A DNA stretch of 64,000 nucleotides from positions 10,474,501-10,538,500 of the forward strand of contig NC_051094.1 of assembly GCF_901709675.1 (NCBI RefSeq). Reading direction: 5' to 3'. The stretch comes from Syngnathus acus. Lineage: Eukaryota > Chordata > Actinopteri > Syngnathiformes > Syngnathidae. Positions 63,801-64,000 of the stretch are shown here, piece after piece. The notes beneath the pieces are model-generated. The model was not told the DNA's origin. It did not search any database and worked only from the letters and a program-made list of their open reading frames with translations. Each line of letters opens with the position of its first letter. Positions within the stretch are counted from its first letter, which is position 1. A program made the position numbers and the translations under genes.

Positions 63801-64000
63801 AAATCCATGCTCAGCAGACTTTCTCAGGCTCAATTTCCTGGACAAGATTAGTTTGGAGTGATGGCTTGTAACGCGAGAAAAAAAAAAAAATCGCACAACA
63901 ATTTAAAAAAATGTTAACGTCAAACTTGTAAACCACTACAAGAGGACTAAGAAGCTGTGCCTTAACTGCAAAGCACCCTTGGTACTTTTTAGCCGAGTTG

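Larger units (their letters stand above)
41845..64000 (-). other. ttc28: ttc28 5' intron, more than 22 kb, incomplete
   Basis: No exon was found here that encodes the expected first TPRs of TTC28, so the first exon is beyond 64000. The interval is the most transposon-rich part of the window (44131, 49146, 57113, 58724, 60164, 60398, 61681). It also carries a hairpin at 43346 and a diverged duplicate pair (57633/59789). If the 72-nt exon is skipped, this joins the 39421-41772 intron. Confidence 0.75.

Noticed and set aside
41845-64000. Search for the first coding exon of ttc28
   Set aside because: No minus-strand frame resembles the expected first TPR segment (NRSAAYMK-like, NPKWPK-like), so it must lie outside the window.
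1-64000. CRISPR arrays, tRNA or rRNA genes, bacterial-type operons
   Set aside because: No regularly spaced repeats, no tRNA-like cloverleaf and no dense ORF clusters. The window is vertebrate intronic sequence.

Overview
The window is intronic-style vertebrate DNA, most likely from a teleost fish. Nine spliced coding exons on the minus strand, with GT/AG borders and matching phases, encode part of one protein that I recognise as tetratricopeptide repeat protein 28 (ttc28). The introns are short for a gene that spans hundreds of kilobases in mammals. They carry fish-type Tc1/mariner and hAT miniature elements (ends starting CCGTATTTTCC, CCGTAATTTTCGG, CACTACCGTTC and CAGGGATGGG). The species cannot be named from this alone. 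A ray-finned fish with a compact genome fits best.

Layout, in transcript order (right to left): 41845-64000 is the 3' part of a long 5' intron, with no coding exon seen. Then come a probable 72-nt in-frame exon (41773-41844), exons at 39273-39420, 34030-34302, 32910-33040, 15106-15613, 7587-8383, 6944-7488, 5746-6269 and 1584-1693, and intron down to position 1. Joined, the nine exons are 3108 nt, exactly 1036 codons, open throughout and in phase 0 at both outer ends. They encode most of the TPR array (roughly 23 repeats, mostly of the 40-residue GNLG type). The start codon and first exon lie beyond the right edge. The C-terminal part, including the CHAT-like domain known from the family, lies beyond the left edge. 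No promoter, poly(A) site of ttc28, RNA gene, CRISPR array or second host gene could be supported.

Mobile DNA: Tc1/mariner-type MITEs at 21279, 44131, 49146 and 57113; a pair of 66-bp perfect palindromic mini-elements in mirror orientation at 60164 and 60398; two hAT MITEs with near-intact 8-bp target duplications (31340, 58724); a probable TIR element at 61681; and a cluster of dead elements at 13947-14840 (Tc1 transposase, a hAT end, the C-terminus of a non-LTR reverse transcriptase, and a separate non-LTR tail). Microsatellites are scattered. One of them forms the polypyrimidine tract of a ttc28 splice acceptor.

Most worth a second look: the 72-nt exon with two competing acceptors, the (CT)10 acceptor tract, an unexplained roughly 80%-identical 100-bp pair at 57633 and 59789, and the palindrome pair at 60.2-60.5 kb. 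I found no evidence for an entirely new multi-gene system.
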